DNA of 47,796 bases, taken from contig JAEUTQ010000074.1 of NCBI GenBank assembly GCA_016787445.1, positions 1-47,796 of the forward strand, written 5' to 3'. Shown here in pieces: positions 32,346 through 41,320 of this stretch. The stretch's first letter is position 1, and the number at the start of each line of letters is the position of its first letter. The DNA comes from Bacteroidia bacterium (GTDB lineage: Bacteria > Bacteroidota > Bacteroidia > B-17B0 > Aurantibacillaceae). The translations under genes and the position numbers were made by a program. The notes beneath the pieces are model-generated. The model saw only the letters and a program-made list of their open reading frames with translations. It did not search any database and was not told the origin of the DNA.

Positions 32346-34112
32346 TTATTTCTTCTTCATTTTATCCGGAGGAATCAAATAGGTTGTTTCCAGATTAATG
32401 TAGTTCATAATATTCTCAGGTAAGTTTCTTACGTTTAATTGCTCTAAGCGGAAGTTTTCATCGTAGAAAATTGGCATGAAAGGCGCATCTTCTAACATCA
32501 TTTTTTCAGCCTTTGCTAATAAAGCAAAACGTTCTTTGTTATCAGAAATTTTTCCGGCAGCAAGGAATAATGAATCAAAACGAGGGTTTACATAACGTGT
32601 ATAGTTAATGTATGATTTCTCACCCATTGATTTCGGAACGTGACCACCGTAGAATAAGGTTAAGAAAGTTTCAGGATCCGGGTAATCAGCAATCCAGCCG
32701 GCACGGAAGAAGTCAACCTTTGCAGTATGGATGTTATCTAAATGCTCAGCGAAAGGAACTGTGTTGATTTCTACGTCTACATTTAAATGCTCTTTCAACA
32801 TTTTTTGAACTACTTCTGCTACTAAAATATTTCTGTCACCACCGCCACTGTTAATTTCTAAAGTGATTTTCGGGAAGCCTTTACCATCAGGGTATCCGGC
32901 TTTCTTCATGTATTCTTTTGCTAATTCAGGATCGTATTTATAACCACCAACTGTTTTATAATCGTAACCTTCTTTTTCAAAAGTTTCAGTGTAAGGAACG
33001 ATTCCATACTCAGCAGCATTACCTTCACCTTGAATGGTAAAGTCTGCAATTTTCTGACGATCGATAGCGTGATTAAATGCTAAACGCACTTCTTTTTTAG
33101 AGAAATGTGGACTTTGTGTATTAAATCCTAAATAGTTTGTGTTTAAAGCCGGAGAGCTTAAAATGTTGAAATCACTCTTGCGTTCTTTAGCGCTTGCTAA
33201 ATCACCCATTAATTCATGGAACATTTCAACCGGAATACGATATACCATGTCTAAGTTACCGCGTTTGAATTCAAGAATTTCAGACTTCTTCTCACGGATG
33301 AAAGTCCATTTAATACCATCTAAATAAGGTAATTTATTTCCATGCTCATCAACACCCCAATAGTTAGGGTTTTTCTTCATGATAATAACTTCACCTTCTT
33401 TAATTGTTTCAATAGCAAATGGTCCGGTACCAACTGTTTTAGTACGCATTTCAGCACCATATTTTGCATGTGCTTCCTGCGCGTATAAATAACAGCCAGG
33501 CATTGCTAAAATATTTAAGAAGCCCGGAATTGGATGCGTAAGTTTAATCGTTAATGTTGAATCGTTCACTACTTTCACACCACTTACATTTCCTTTTTTG
33601 CTGGTTTTAGAAGCTTCAAAACTTGCGTTAGCGCCTTCTACTTTATCTTTGAAAGTAACGTCAAACTGACTGTTAGCAGGATCAGCAGAACATAATTGAT
33701 CAAAACAATATTTGAAGTCAGATGCTTTTACATCGCGACCTTTTCCTTCAGCAAAGCAAGCGTCATCCTGAAATTTAACGCCACTGCGCAAATGGAAAGT
33801 GTATTCCAAATTATCAGCACTTAATTCCCACTTGTAAGCGATACCAGGAAGTAATGTCATATCGTTTTGGTTATATTTAACCAAACCCTCATATACCTGA
33901 GCAGCCAAGTGATAACTTACCTGATCGTTTACAGATATTGGGTATAAGCTCTTAAAGCTTTCCACTTCATTTAATCGGGCAATTCCACCTAAGAAAATAC
34001 CACCTTTTGCCTCAGACGATGTGCCTTGGCCTTTGTCATCTCCGCCACCACATGAGCTTAGTAAGCCAATGGTTAAAGCCGGAATAATAATCGCACCTAA
34101 AATTTTATTCAT
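32346..34112 (-). CDS. Oligopeptide-type ABC transporter substrate-binding lipoprotein (SBP family 5)
   Basis: 588 residues. Signal peptide with lipobox LSSC (Cys21), followed by a Gly/Asp flexible tether. The remainder is a class-C periplasmic binding protein of the DppA/OppA kind: LHLRSGVKFQDD is the family 5 signature, followed by LNTNYLGFNTQSPHFSKKEV and FFRAGWIADYPDPETFL. Such proteins capture peptides (or nickel, or haem) for uptake, or sense them. No permease or ATPase genes are adjacent, so the partner transporter lies elsewhere. It has its own terminator and a -7 box (TAATTTTG, minus strand, 34147-34154), so it is probably a single-gene transcript. Confidence 0.93.
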   Translation of the reverse strand: MNKILGAIIIPALTIGLLSSCGGGDDKGQGTSSEAKGGIFLGGIARLNEVESFKSLYPISVNDQVSYHLAAQVYEGLVKYNQNDMTLLPGIAYKWELSADNLEYTFHLRSGVKFQDDACFAEGKGRDVKASDFKYCFDQLCSADPANSQFDVTFKDKVEGANASFEASKTSKKGNVSGVKVVNDSTLTIKLTHPIPGFLNILAMPGCYLYAQEAHAKYGAEMRTKTVGTGPFAIETIKEGEVIIMKKNPNYWGVDEHGNKLPYLDGIKWTFIREKKSEILEFKRGNLDMVYRIPVEMFHELMGDLASAKERKSDFNILSSPALNTNYLGFNTQSPHFSKKEVRLAFNHAIDRQKIADFTIQGEGNAAEYGIVPYTETFEKEGYDYKTVGGYKYDPELAKEYMKKAGYPDGKGFPKITLEINSGGGDRNILVAEVVQKMLKEHLNVDVEINTVPFAEHLDNIHTAKVDFFRAGWIADYPDPETFLTLFYGGHVPKSMGEKSYINYTRYVNPRFDSLFLAAGKISDNKERFALLAKAEKMMLEDAPFMPIFYDENFRLEQLNVRNLPENIMNYINLETTYLIPPDKMKKK

Positions 34113-34146
34113 AAATACAGAGCTAAATAAATAATCTAATACCTCA

Positions 34147-34154
34147 CAAAATTA
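34147..34154 (-). promoter_or_regulatory. -7 box upstream of the peptide-binding lipoprotein gene
   Basis: On the minus strand TAATTTTG fits TAnnTTTG and is 34 bases before the ATG, allowing a normal short leader. Confidence 0.4.
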
Positions 34155-34229
34155 ACCTTTTCGGTATAAAAAACTAATTTTTTAAGTAAAAAATAAAGGG
34201 GGATTTTTACTAGTGGTTTTATAGTAGTA

Positions 34230-34997
34230 TTAAAAGTCGATTTCGAGTAAAACAGGACAGTGGTCGCTATGCATTGCTTCGGGAAGAATGATGGAACGTT
34301 TTAGATTTTTCTCCAAATTCTTCGTAACCATATTATAATCAATCCGCCAGCCTAAATTCTTGGCTCTTGCGTTGGCTCTGTAACTCCACCAGCTATATTG
34401 ATGAGGAGACTGATTGAAATATCTGAAACTATCGATAAACCCCGAATTGATAAACTGCTCCATCCATTCTCTTTCTTCAGGCAAGAAACCTGATGTATTG
34501 GCGTTAGAAACCGGATTATGAATATCGATGGCTTTATGGCAAATATTGTAATCGCCTGATAATATGAGTTTTGGACGTTTTTTTTGGAGCTTGTTAACGT
34601 AATCCTGAAAATCGGCCAACCACTTCATCTTAAATGCTTGGCGCTCATCGCCGCTACTTCCGCTTGGGTGATAAGCACTTACAACCGAAATATCTCCATA
34701 ATCGGCCCTGATAAACCGCCCTTCATCATCGTATTCTTTTATGCCACATCCATACTCCACTTTATCGGGCTCAATTTTGGAAAATATGGCAACACCGCTA
34801 TAGCCCTTTTTTTGAGCCGGATACCAATAATGATGATAACCCAACTCTTCAAATTCAAAAACACCAACTTGTTCGGGATAGGCTTTTATTTCCTGAACGC
34901 ATAAAATATCAGGCTTGGCTGCTCTCATCCAATCTATCAAGCCTTTTCCCATGGCGGCCCGTATTCCGTTTACGTTGTAAGTAATAATTCTTGGCAT
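34230..34997 (-). CDS. xth: Exodeoxyribonuclease III (AP endonuclease)
   Basis: 255-residue Mg-dependent nuclease of the exonuclease III/Ape1 family for base excision repair. Conserved sites: ITYNVNGIRAA (Asn8), LCVQEIKA (Glu36), GYSGVAIFSK, SGDYNICH (Asp/Asn pair), WRIDYNMVT and the final SDHCPVLLEI with the catalytic Asp-His. Length is typical. It is separated by 117 bases from the upstream-strand lipoprotein gene and is divergent from the large outer-membrane gene at 35121. A TAAATTTA box on the minus strand lies about 24 bases before the ATG. Confidence 0.95.
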   Translation of the reverse strand: MPRIITYNVNGIRAAMGKGLIDWMRAAKPDILCVQEIKAYPEQVGVFEFEELGYHHYWYPAQKKGYSGVAIFSKIEPDKVEYGCGIKEYDDEGRFIRADYGDISVVSAYHPSGSSGDERQAFKMKWLADFQDYVNKLQKKRPKLILSGDYNICHKAIDIHNPVSNANTSGFLPEEREWMEQFINSGFIDSFRYFNQSPHQYSWWSYRANARAKNLGWRIDYNMVTKNLEKNLKRSIILPEAMHSDHCPVLLEIDF

Positions 34998-35097
34998 AAT
35001 TGAAATTTATGATTTCGCCTCTAAATTTAGCACAATTTTAAGCAGTGTTGAGCGTTTTTTACAAATACCTTTCCTATAAACTGAGCAGGTTATTTTC

Positions 35098-35105
35098 TAT
35101 ATTTA
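35098..35105 (+). promoter_or_regulatory. -7 box before the large outer-membrane protein gene
   Basis: TATATTTA is followed by AA, the same string found before the 2135 and rnr genes, 15 bases upstream of the GTG start. Confidence 0.4.
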
Positions 35106-35120
35106 AAAACGTTTAAGGCT

Positions 35121-38100
35121 GTGCGATTCAGAAAGATTCTGCTCATATTAATTTTTGTTCCATTTGTTGGTGAAGTTTATTCTCAAACCAACAATGCCTT
35201 AAAAAGTAAAATTTTCAATTTGGTTTCCGACACACTGGTTATTGATTCGTTGAGTTTGGTTCCGGGAAGTCTGCAAATTGAAAACGACAGTCTTTATAAA
35301 TACTCGATTGATTACAAACTTCACGCGCTAATTTTTAAAAAGGATTCTTTACGACCAGCTTCAATTAAGTTGAGCTATAAAACTTTTCCTTACAATTTTG
35401 AAAAAAAGTATTTTCATAAAAACGCCGACGAATTTGTATTTACCGATTTGTCACGTCCGCAAAATCCATACACTATTACATTTAATGAACCCGTTAATAC
35501 CAATGATTTATTTTTAAACGACGGCTTAAATAAAAACGGAAGTATAAGTCGAGGCATCACCTTTGGAAATAATCAAGATGTTGTCGTTAATTCAAATCTC
35601 AACCTTCAGGTAAGCGGAAAACTAACGCCTGAAATTGATATGGTAATGGCGGCTACCGATAATAATATTCCTTTTCAGGCCGACGGAACAACAGCCCAAT
35701 TACAAGAGTTTGATAAGGTATTTATTCAACTCTCCAATGAAAACACGAAGCTGATTGTCGGTGATTATCAACTTTCAAAACCGGCAAATAGTTATTTCAT
35801 GAATTATTATAAGCGCGCACAAGGCGCTTATATTGCGAATGCCTATAAGGATAGTGTTGGAAAAAAGCCAATCACGTTTAAGACACAATTGGCTGGCGCT
35901 GTTTCAAAAGGTAAATTTGCACGCAATGTAATTTTCGGAACAGAAAACAATCAAGGTCCGTATCGATTAACCGGCGCCAATAATGAGCCATTCATTATTG
36001 TCTTATCAGGTACCGAAAAAATTTACATTGATGGAAAGTTAATGCAACGCGGACAAGAAAATGATTATATCATTGATTATAATACGGCAGAATTAACCTT
36101 TACCGCAAAACAAATTATTACAAAAGATAAACGCATTGTAGCCGAGTTTCAATATGCCGAAAGAAATTACGGTCGCTCGTTATTTTTCTTTGGTGAAGAA
36201 ATTGAAGCCGGAAAATTAAAGGTGTTTGCGAATATTTACAGTGAGCAGGACAATAAAAACAGATCGCTTCAACAAACATTAACGCAAGACCAAAAATCGG
36301 TGATGTTTGATATTGGCGATACTTTAACTAAAGCATTTTATTCGGGAGCAGAGCTTGCTGCCTTTAATAATTCGGAAGTTTTTTATTGGAAAAAGGATAC
36401 CACAATCGGAACGATAACTTATTCCGGAATTTTCGTTTACTCTACAAATCCAGATAGTGCCAAATACCGTGTTAAGTTTTCGAATGTAGGTGCAGGTAAC
36501 GGTAATTATATTCAGGTTTCTTCTTCCGCGAATGGCAAAGTATACAAATGGTTAGAGCCTGTTGGCGGCGTACCACAAGGAAATTTTGAGCCTGTAATTC
36601 CTTTGGTTACACCGAAGCAAAATCAAATGTTAACAGCGGGTTTCGATTATAAATTTAATTCAAATCACAGTCTGCAAATGGAAGGTGTTTATACGCGTAA
36701 CGATATTAATACATTTAGTCCGTATGATACTTATAACGATGAAGGATATGGTTATAAATTGAAAAGTTTAAATAAAACCGTTTTAAAGCGGGATACCGGC
36801 GATAAAATTGCGGCGAAAGCAATTTATAATTTCAATTATGAATATGTACAGAAAAACTTCAATCAAATCGAACGCTTTCGCTCTATAGAATTTCAGCGCG
36901 ATTGGAACCGACCTTTGGCAGATGTAATTAATACCGATCAACACATTGCTACAGCTGAAGTAGGTGTTGAAAAAATGAATTCATACCGACTCGTGTACGG
37001 TTTTAACTCCTTTTTGGAAGGAAGTTATTTTACAGGATACAAACAGCAACTGAATGGCCGGTATACCAAAAAAAGATTCTATTCAGATTACAACGGTTCT
37101 TACCTCACAACCGCAAATTCACCGGTTAATACTGAGTTTTATCGACATAAAACAACTATTTCTCAGGGTATCGGTAAATTTAAATTAGCCGTAACCGACG
37201 AATTCGAAAACAATTTATTTAAGTCTGCTTTTACGAATACCCTTATGCCACGTACGTATCAATTTTGGGATTGGGAAGCAAGTATAAGTAATGCGGATTC
37301 CTCCCGTAATAACATAAAATTGTTTTATCGTGAACGCAGAGATATGCAAGCGTATAATAATGTTTTAAAAGACAGTACATACGCACAAAATGTTGGCGCG
37401 CAGTTAGGAATTTATTCTATAAAAAATCATCCCATTACATTTTACTTTACTTACCGTGAACTGCACTTAAAAAATGTAATCAGCACTGCATTAAAACCTG
37501 ATAATTCATTATTAACACGTGTAGAGTATAGTCCGCGGTTAATGAAAGGATTTGTTACTTCAACTTTGTTTTATGAAAGCGGTTATGGTTTAGAAAACAG
37601 AAAAGAGTTTTATTATTTGGAAGTTGCGCCGGGCCAGGGACAATATGCATGGAATGATTATAATAACAACAATATTAAAGAACTTAATGAATTTGAAATT
37701 GCATTGTATCCCGATCAGGCCAGATTCATCCGCATTTTCACACCCACCAATCAATATGTGAAAGTGCTACACAATCAGATGAGCTTTTCGTTTAATTTAC
37801 GCCCATCTGTTTTAGTAAAGGAAAATACAGGCGCGTTCGGAAAATTTATGGGTCGTTTTTCTACACAATCAGTTTTCAGGGTTGACAATAAAACCTACGA
37901 TAATGGACAGTTTTTTAATTACGATTTCTATAGCAGTGATGTTAATGATACGGCTTTGTTGTCGGCTAATTATGCTTTACGTCAAAGTTTGTTTTTCAAT
38001 CAAACCGCAACGGTATTCGGAATGGATTATACTTTTTTGAATAATAAAAATAAGCAACTTTTACTTAACGGATTCGATTCGAGAGATAATTTTTCCCACG

Positions 38101-38612
38101 AGTTAAGATGGCGTTTAAACTTTAAAAAGTCGTGGAGCATTTTAAGCAATAATTCAACCGGTATAAAATATTATGCCTCACAGTTCTTTTCTTCTCGTAA
38201 TTATAAAATCGAATATTACGATGCCGAACAAAAGTTAAACTATCAGCCAAGTACAGCGTTTAGGATTAGTTTAATATATAAGTATGCTCAAAAGCAAAAC
38301 ATCAATGAAGGAGGATTTCAGAAATCACAGATTAACGACTATGCGGTTGAGTTAAGATATAATGAATCGGAGAAAGGTAGTTTTAATTTAAGAGCCGACT
38401 TTTTAACGATTTTATATAACGATGTGGAAAGTTCTCCAATCGCATATGAAATGCTGAATGCTCTAAAACCGGGGTATAATTATACCTGGAACTTAAATTA
38501 CCAGCGCAATTTAACAGGCAACATACAAGTAAGTATTAATTATGAAGGAAGAAAAATGCCGAATTCAAAGATTGTGCATATTGGTGGCGCACAAGTAAGG
38601 GCTTTTTTCTAA
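35121..38612 (+). CDS. Very large outer-membrane beta-barrel-like protein (unknown)
   Basis: 1163 residues from a GTG, with signal peptide RKILLILIFVPFVGEVYSQ. The N-terminal third has segments I associate with large Bacteroidota outer-membrane proteins: GSISRGITFGNNQDVVVNS (about 141-159), a GKLTPEIDMVMAATDNNIP segment, EFDKVFIQL, GDYQLSKPANSYFMNY, then IYIDGKLMQRG and DYIIDYNTAELTF. The remaining 800 residues alternate aromatic and polar residues in long strands and end in GAQVRAFF, typical of a barrel with a C-terminal aromatic. There is no TonB box or plug that I recognise. Some of these segments recall SprA-like surface proteins, but this one is about half that size. The 3' end overlaps the convergent lipoprotein gene by 4 bases. 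Confidence 0.85.
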   Translation: MRFRKILLILIFVPFVGEVYSQTNNALKSKIFNLVSDTLVIDSLSLVPGSLQIENDSLYKYSIDYKLHALIFKKDSLRPASIKLSYKTFPYNFEKKYFHKNADEFVFTDLSRPQNPYTITFNEPVNTNDLFLNDGLNKNGSISRGITFGNNQDVVVNSNLNLQVSGKLTPEIDMVMAATDNNIPFQADGTTAQLQEFDKVFIQLSNENTKLIVGDYQLSKPANSYFMNYYKRAQGAYIANAYKDSVGKKPITFKTQLAGAVSKGKFARNVIFGTENNQGPYRLTGANNEPFIIVLSGTEKIYIDGKLMQRGQENDYIIDYNTAELTFTAKQIITKDKRIVAEFQYAERNYGRSLFFFGEEIEAGKLKVFANIYSEQDNKNRSLQQTLTQDQKSVMFDIGDTLTKAFYSGAELAAFNNSEVFYWKKDTTIGTITYSGIFVYSTNPDSAKYRVKFSNVGAGNGNYIQVSSSANGKVYKWLEPVGGVPQGNFEPVIPLVTPKQNQMLTAGFDYKFNSNHSLQMEGVYTRNDINTFSPYDTYNDEGYGYKLKSLNKTVLKRDTGDKIAAKAIYNFNYEYVQKNFNQIERFRSIEFQRDWNRPLADVINTDQHIATAEVGVEKMNSYRLVYGFNSFLEGSYFTGYKQQLNGRYTKKRFYSDYNGSYLTTANSPVNTEFYRHKTTISQGIGKFKLAVTDEFENNLFKSAFTNTLMPRTYQFWDWEASISNADSSRNNIKLFYRERRDMQAYNNVLKDSTYAQNVGAQLGIYSIKNHPITFYFTYRELHLKNVISTALKPDNSLLTRVEYSPRLMKGFVTSTLFYESGYGLENRKEFYYLEVAPGQGQYAWNDYNNNNIKELNEFEIALYPDQARFIRIFTPTNQYVKVLHNQMSFSFNLRPSVLVKENTGAFGKFMGRFSTQSVFRVDNKTYDNGQFFNYDFYSSDVNDTALLSANYALRQSLFFNQTATVFGMDYTFLNNKNKQLLLNGFDSRDNFSHELRWRLNFKKSWSILSNNSTGIKYYASQFFSSRNYKIEYYDAEQKLNYQPSTAFRISLIYKYAQKQNINEGGFQKSQINDYAVELRYNESEKGSFNLRADFLTILYNDVESSPIAYEMLNALKPGYNYTWNLNYQRNLTGNIQVSINYEGRKMPNSKIVHIGGAQVRAFF

Positions 38613-39106
38613 TCAATTTTAGTAAGGCTGAAGTGTCTGATTTTTTCTTTGTTATTGACGAAACCGCGCTCGGTTACTTCGATAAGTGTATCTCCTAATA
38701 AACGATACTCCATTATTGATGGAAAATCTCTGAATGGATTTTCAAAGACAAATTTATTGTCGGTATTGTTAGTTAAAACAAATTCGGTTTCCTTATTTTC
38801 ATTTTGACCTTTTACATCGTAAAACATTGTTGTCTTTTTTGAATCCAGAAGCAAACGCATCTTCATTTGAAACAAAGTGTCAACGTAATCTCTGGTTAAA
38901 TAAAATCCTTTCCCAACATATTCACTGCTGTCTTTCATGCTCCATTCTTCAAAGTAAACACCCGCATCTCCATCGTTGTATAAATATTTCCCTTCAATCC
39001 AGCTTGTTATCTTGTTTTGGGGCGTTAAATTTTTAATAATATCAGACTCATTACCGCATCCGGCAAATAATAAAACAAAAAAAGAAATTATTGTTGAGAG
39101 TCGCAT
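38609..39106 (-). CDS. DUF6265-like lipoprotein
   Basis: 165 residues. Lipobox FAGC with Cys17. The mature part starts I-T-S-W-I-E-G-K-Y and continues with VYFEEWSMKDSSEYVGKGF, MRLLLDS and FENPFRDFPSIMEYRL. This is the pattern of the DUF6265 group (W-x-x-G-x-W, E-x-W, G-x-G/S-F, F-E-N-P-x-x-D-F-P), small beta-barrel proteins of unknown role common in Bacteroidota. A perfect TATATTTG box lies 6 bases before the ATG. It sits convergently behind the large outer-membrane gene, with which it shares 4 bases. Confidence 0.82.
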   Translation of the reverse strand: MRLSTIISFFVLLFAGCGNESDIIKNLTPQNKITSWIEGKYLYNDGDAGVYFEEWSMKDSSEYVGKGFYLTRDYVDTLFQMKMRLLLDSKKTTMFYDVKGQNENKETEFVLTNNTDNKFVFENPFRDFPSIMEYRLLGDTLIEVTERGFVNNKEKIRHFSLTKID

Positions 39107-39112
39107 TTATTG

Positions 39113-39120
39113 CAAATATA
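39113..39120 (-). promoter_or_regulatory. -7 box 6 bases before the DUF6265-like gene
   Basis: On the minus strand TATATTTG is a full TAnnTTTG match. The gap to the ATG is CAATAA, so the transcript would have almost no leader. Confidence 0.4.
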
Positions 39121-39140
39121 CTTAGAATAATTATTGGATA

Positions 39141-39758
39141 GTGCGTAAATTAGCAGTATTGAATAGAATTGTTGTCATATTTTTTTTCCTGACGTTTTTT
39201 GCCGATTTGTCAGCTCAACGCGACACCTTACCTTATAATCGTAAGGAAGAGATTGTTTATGATAGTAAGCGTTACCGTAAATACAACAATTATTTAACTT
39301 TTGGTTTCGGGAAAGGCTTTTCCGATGTGAGGAGAATAGATCAAAGCTATATCAATGTTGATTTTCAATTCCATTTGCAGCGCGAGTATTTTCAGGTTGG
39401 AGTGATTATGAGTGGTGATGATTTTTTAAGAAATAATAATTTACAAGGGCATCTCTGTTATGGCTATCGTATCGAAAAAGAAAAATATAATCTGGCGGGG
39501 TTTATCGGCCCCTCTTATTCCTATTTTGTGACCGGCACGACGGATACAGCCGGCGTTACCACCATTCAGTCGCATAGTGTGTTGGGTGGTTATATGTGCC
39601 TTTCTGCAGTTTATAAAATTAAGTATGATGTAGGATTAGGTATCGAATTATTCGGTGATATCTCCGCTGAGCAAAAGCAGGCCGGAGCCCGAGTGGTGTT
39701 CTTTTTTTCAGGTGCTTATCGTGGCATAAAGAGGGGTTTTAAAACCAAACCAAAGTAA
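39141..39758 (+). CDS. Small outer-membrane beta-barrel-like protein (unknown)
   Basis: 205 residues from a GTG. Signal peptide VVIFFFLTFFADLSAQ. The mature domain alternates polar and hydrophobic residues over about eight strands (YLTFGFGKGFSDV, INVDFQFHLQREYFQVGVIM, AGFIGPSYSYFV, VVFFFSGAY), like an eight-stranded barrel. It has no named family that I recognise. The short C-terminal tail is basic. Its stop lies one base before the probable ATT start of the oxidoreductase gene, so the two are likely co-transcribed and translationally coupled. Confidence 0.75.
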   Translation: MRKLAVLNRIVVIFFFLTFFADLSAQRDTLPYNRKEEIVYDSKRYRKYNNYLTFGFGKGFSDVRRIDQSYINVDFQFHLQREYFQVGVIMSGDDFLRNNNLQGHLCYGYRIEKEKYNLAGFIGPSYSYFVTGTTDTAGVTTIQSHSVLGGYMCLSAVYKIKYDVGLGIELFGDISAEQKQAGARVVFFFSGAYRGIKRGFKTKPK

Positions 39759-39759
39759 A

Positions 39760-40818
39760 ATTAAAACAGACTTTATAATCGTTGGACAAGGTTTGGCAGG
39801 CTCCGTTCTGTCATTACAACTTATTGAGAAAGGATTTAAAGTTATTGTTATTGATGAGCCGAGCTTATCCGCTTCTTCCCGTGTTGCTGCGGGCATATGG
39901 AATCCTGTAGTGTTTAAGCGTCTTACCAAAAGCTGGATGGTCGATGAAATTCTTCCTGTTATGCTAGAATTTTATCAAGCCCAGGAGAAAAAATTTGGAG
40001 TTCAATTATTGCATCACCGAAACATTATCAAATTATTCAGTGAACTGCAAGAAGTCAATCTTTGGTTTAAAAAAGCATCGGCTGAAATGTCGGACTATTT
40101 AGACAAAGAAATTTCTGTAAATGGATTGCCAAAAACTATTAAGTTGTTAGATGTGGGTTACGCAAAGGTGTTAAGAGCCGGCAATTTGAATTTACCTTTG
40201 TTTTTAAATACAGTCACTAATAACTTGCAATCATCGGGAATGTATCTTCAGGAGAAATTTGATTTTTCGGTGTTTTCTCCCTCGTTGGTAAAATACAAAG
40301 ACATTGAAGCAAGGTATATTGTATTTTGCGAAGGGTATTTAATAAGCAAGAATCCTTTATTTAAATACATCCCAATGAAACCTGCAAAGGGCGAGGTTTT
40401 AACTATGCAAATGGATGATTTAAAATTAGAGAAGGATATCCTCAATAAAAACGCATTCATTATGCCTTTGGAAAATAATTTATTTAAGGTGGGGGCTACT
40501 TATAATTGGAATGATTTATCTGATTCTCCAACTGAAGAGGCAAAACTAGAGTTGTTGAATAAATTAAACCGTATCACTGAATTAGAAGGTAATGTAATAC
40601 GTCATGAAGCGGGCGTTAGACCTTCCGTCATTGACCGCCGGCCGGTTTTGGGCGCTCATCCCGCTTTTAAAAATGTATTTGTTTTTAACGGTATGGGAAC
40701 TAAGGGCGTTATGCTGGCTCCTTTTTTTGTAAATCATTTAGTAGAACATATTACTCAGCAAAAAAAACTGAATAAAGAGGTGGATATTGCCCGGTTTAAT
40801 CAATTTTTTGTAAATTAA
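39760..40818 (+). CDS. FAD-dependent oxidoreductase (DAO family); probable ATT start
   Basis: 352 residues if started at ATT (39760). The first canonical codon, a TTG at 39793, would cut into the FAD-binding motif: the frame upstream reads KTDFIIVGQGLAGSVLSLQL, giving GxGxxG (G-Q-G-L-A-G) at residues 9-14 of the longer form. Homologues as I know them begin M-K-x-D-Y/F-I-V-G-Q-G. No ATG, GTG or TTG occurs upstream before the in-frame TAA at 39727-39729. The C-terminal HEAGVRPSVIDRRPVLG and FVFNGMGTKGVMLAPF are typical of the glycine oxidase/DAO fold. The physiological substrate is unknown; small amino acids are candidates. Confidence 0.78.
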   Translation: MKTDFIIVGQGLAGSVLSLQLIEKGFKVIVIDEPSLSASSRVAAGIWNPVVFKRLTKSWMVDEILPVMLEFYQAQEKKFGVQLLHHRNIIKLFSELQEVNLWFKKASAEMSDYLDKEISVNGLPKTIKLLDVGYAKVLRAGNLNLPLFLNTVTNNLQSSGMYLQEKFDFSVFSPSLVKYKDIEARYIVFCEGYLISKNPLFKYIPMKPAKGEVLTMQMDDLKLEKDILNKNAFIMPLENNLFKVGATYNWNDLSDSPTEEAKLELLNKLNRITELEGNVIRHEAGVRPSVIDRRPVLGAHPAFKNVFVFNGMGTKGVMLAPFFVNHLVEHITQQKKLNKEVDIARFNQFFVN

Positions 40819-40839
40819 AGCCAGCTTTTACCATAGCAA

Positions 40840-41310
40840 ATGGCACTCAAAAAAAATAAGATAAGGTTAATCGGCCGACGAGAGTTTGTAGACTTCCCGC
40901 AACTTAAATTGTTTTCAATTGAAGCTAAAATTGATACCGGCGCTTATACTTCAGCCATTCATTGTAAGGATATCCAGCTTAAAACAGAGAATGGTAAGCA
41001 GGTATTATGCTTTAAGTTATTAGACAACACACATCCCGAGTATTCCGAACAAGTACACGAGTTTTCTGAATTTTTCAGAAAGAAAATTAAAAATTCTTTC
41101 GGTGAAATGGAGGAGCGTTATATCATTAAAACAGTGGTAAAAATCGGAAGGAAAAATATTTTGACTACACTTTCATTAAGCGATCGCGAAAACATGCGCT
41201 ATCCTGTTTTAATAGGACGACGATTACTAAAAGGTAAGTTTATTGTGGATGTCAATAAAATACATATTAACGGACAACGAATTAAAAAATCATTAAACGA
41301 TTATATTTGA
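40840..41310 (+). CDS. RimB-like retropepsin-type protease (ATP-dependent zinc protease family)
   Basis: 156 residues. The active-site-like motif is IDTGAYTSAIH (Asp32, Thr33, Gly34), followed by a compact all-beta protein with YPVLIGRRLLKGKFIVDV near the end, as in retropepsin-like folds. The family is usually listed as putative ATP-dependent zinc protease, also called RimB when beside rimK. In Pseudomonas rimB and rimK act together in modifying ribosomal protein S6 (knowledge of the family). Here it precedes rimK by 10 bases. The oxidoreductase gene ends 21 bases upstream. Confidence 0.88.
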   Translation: MALKKNKIRLIGRREFVDFPQLKLFSIEAKIDTGAYTSAIHCKDIQLKTENGKQVLCFKLLDNTHPEYSEQVHEFSEFFRKKIKNSFGEMEERYIIKTVVKIGRKNILTTLSLSDRENMRYPVLIGRRLLKGKFIVDVNKIHINGQRIKKSLNDYI

Positions 41311-41320
41311 TTAACTCATT

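Noticed and set aside
39708..39929. Minus-strand frame over the start of the FAD oxidoreductase gene
   Set aside because: It is antisense to the strongly conserved GQGLAG region and has no signal peptide or domain.
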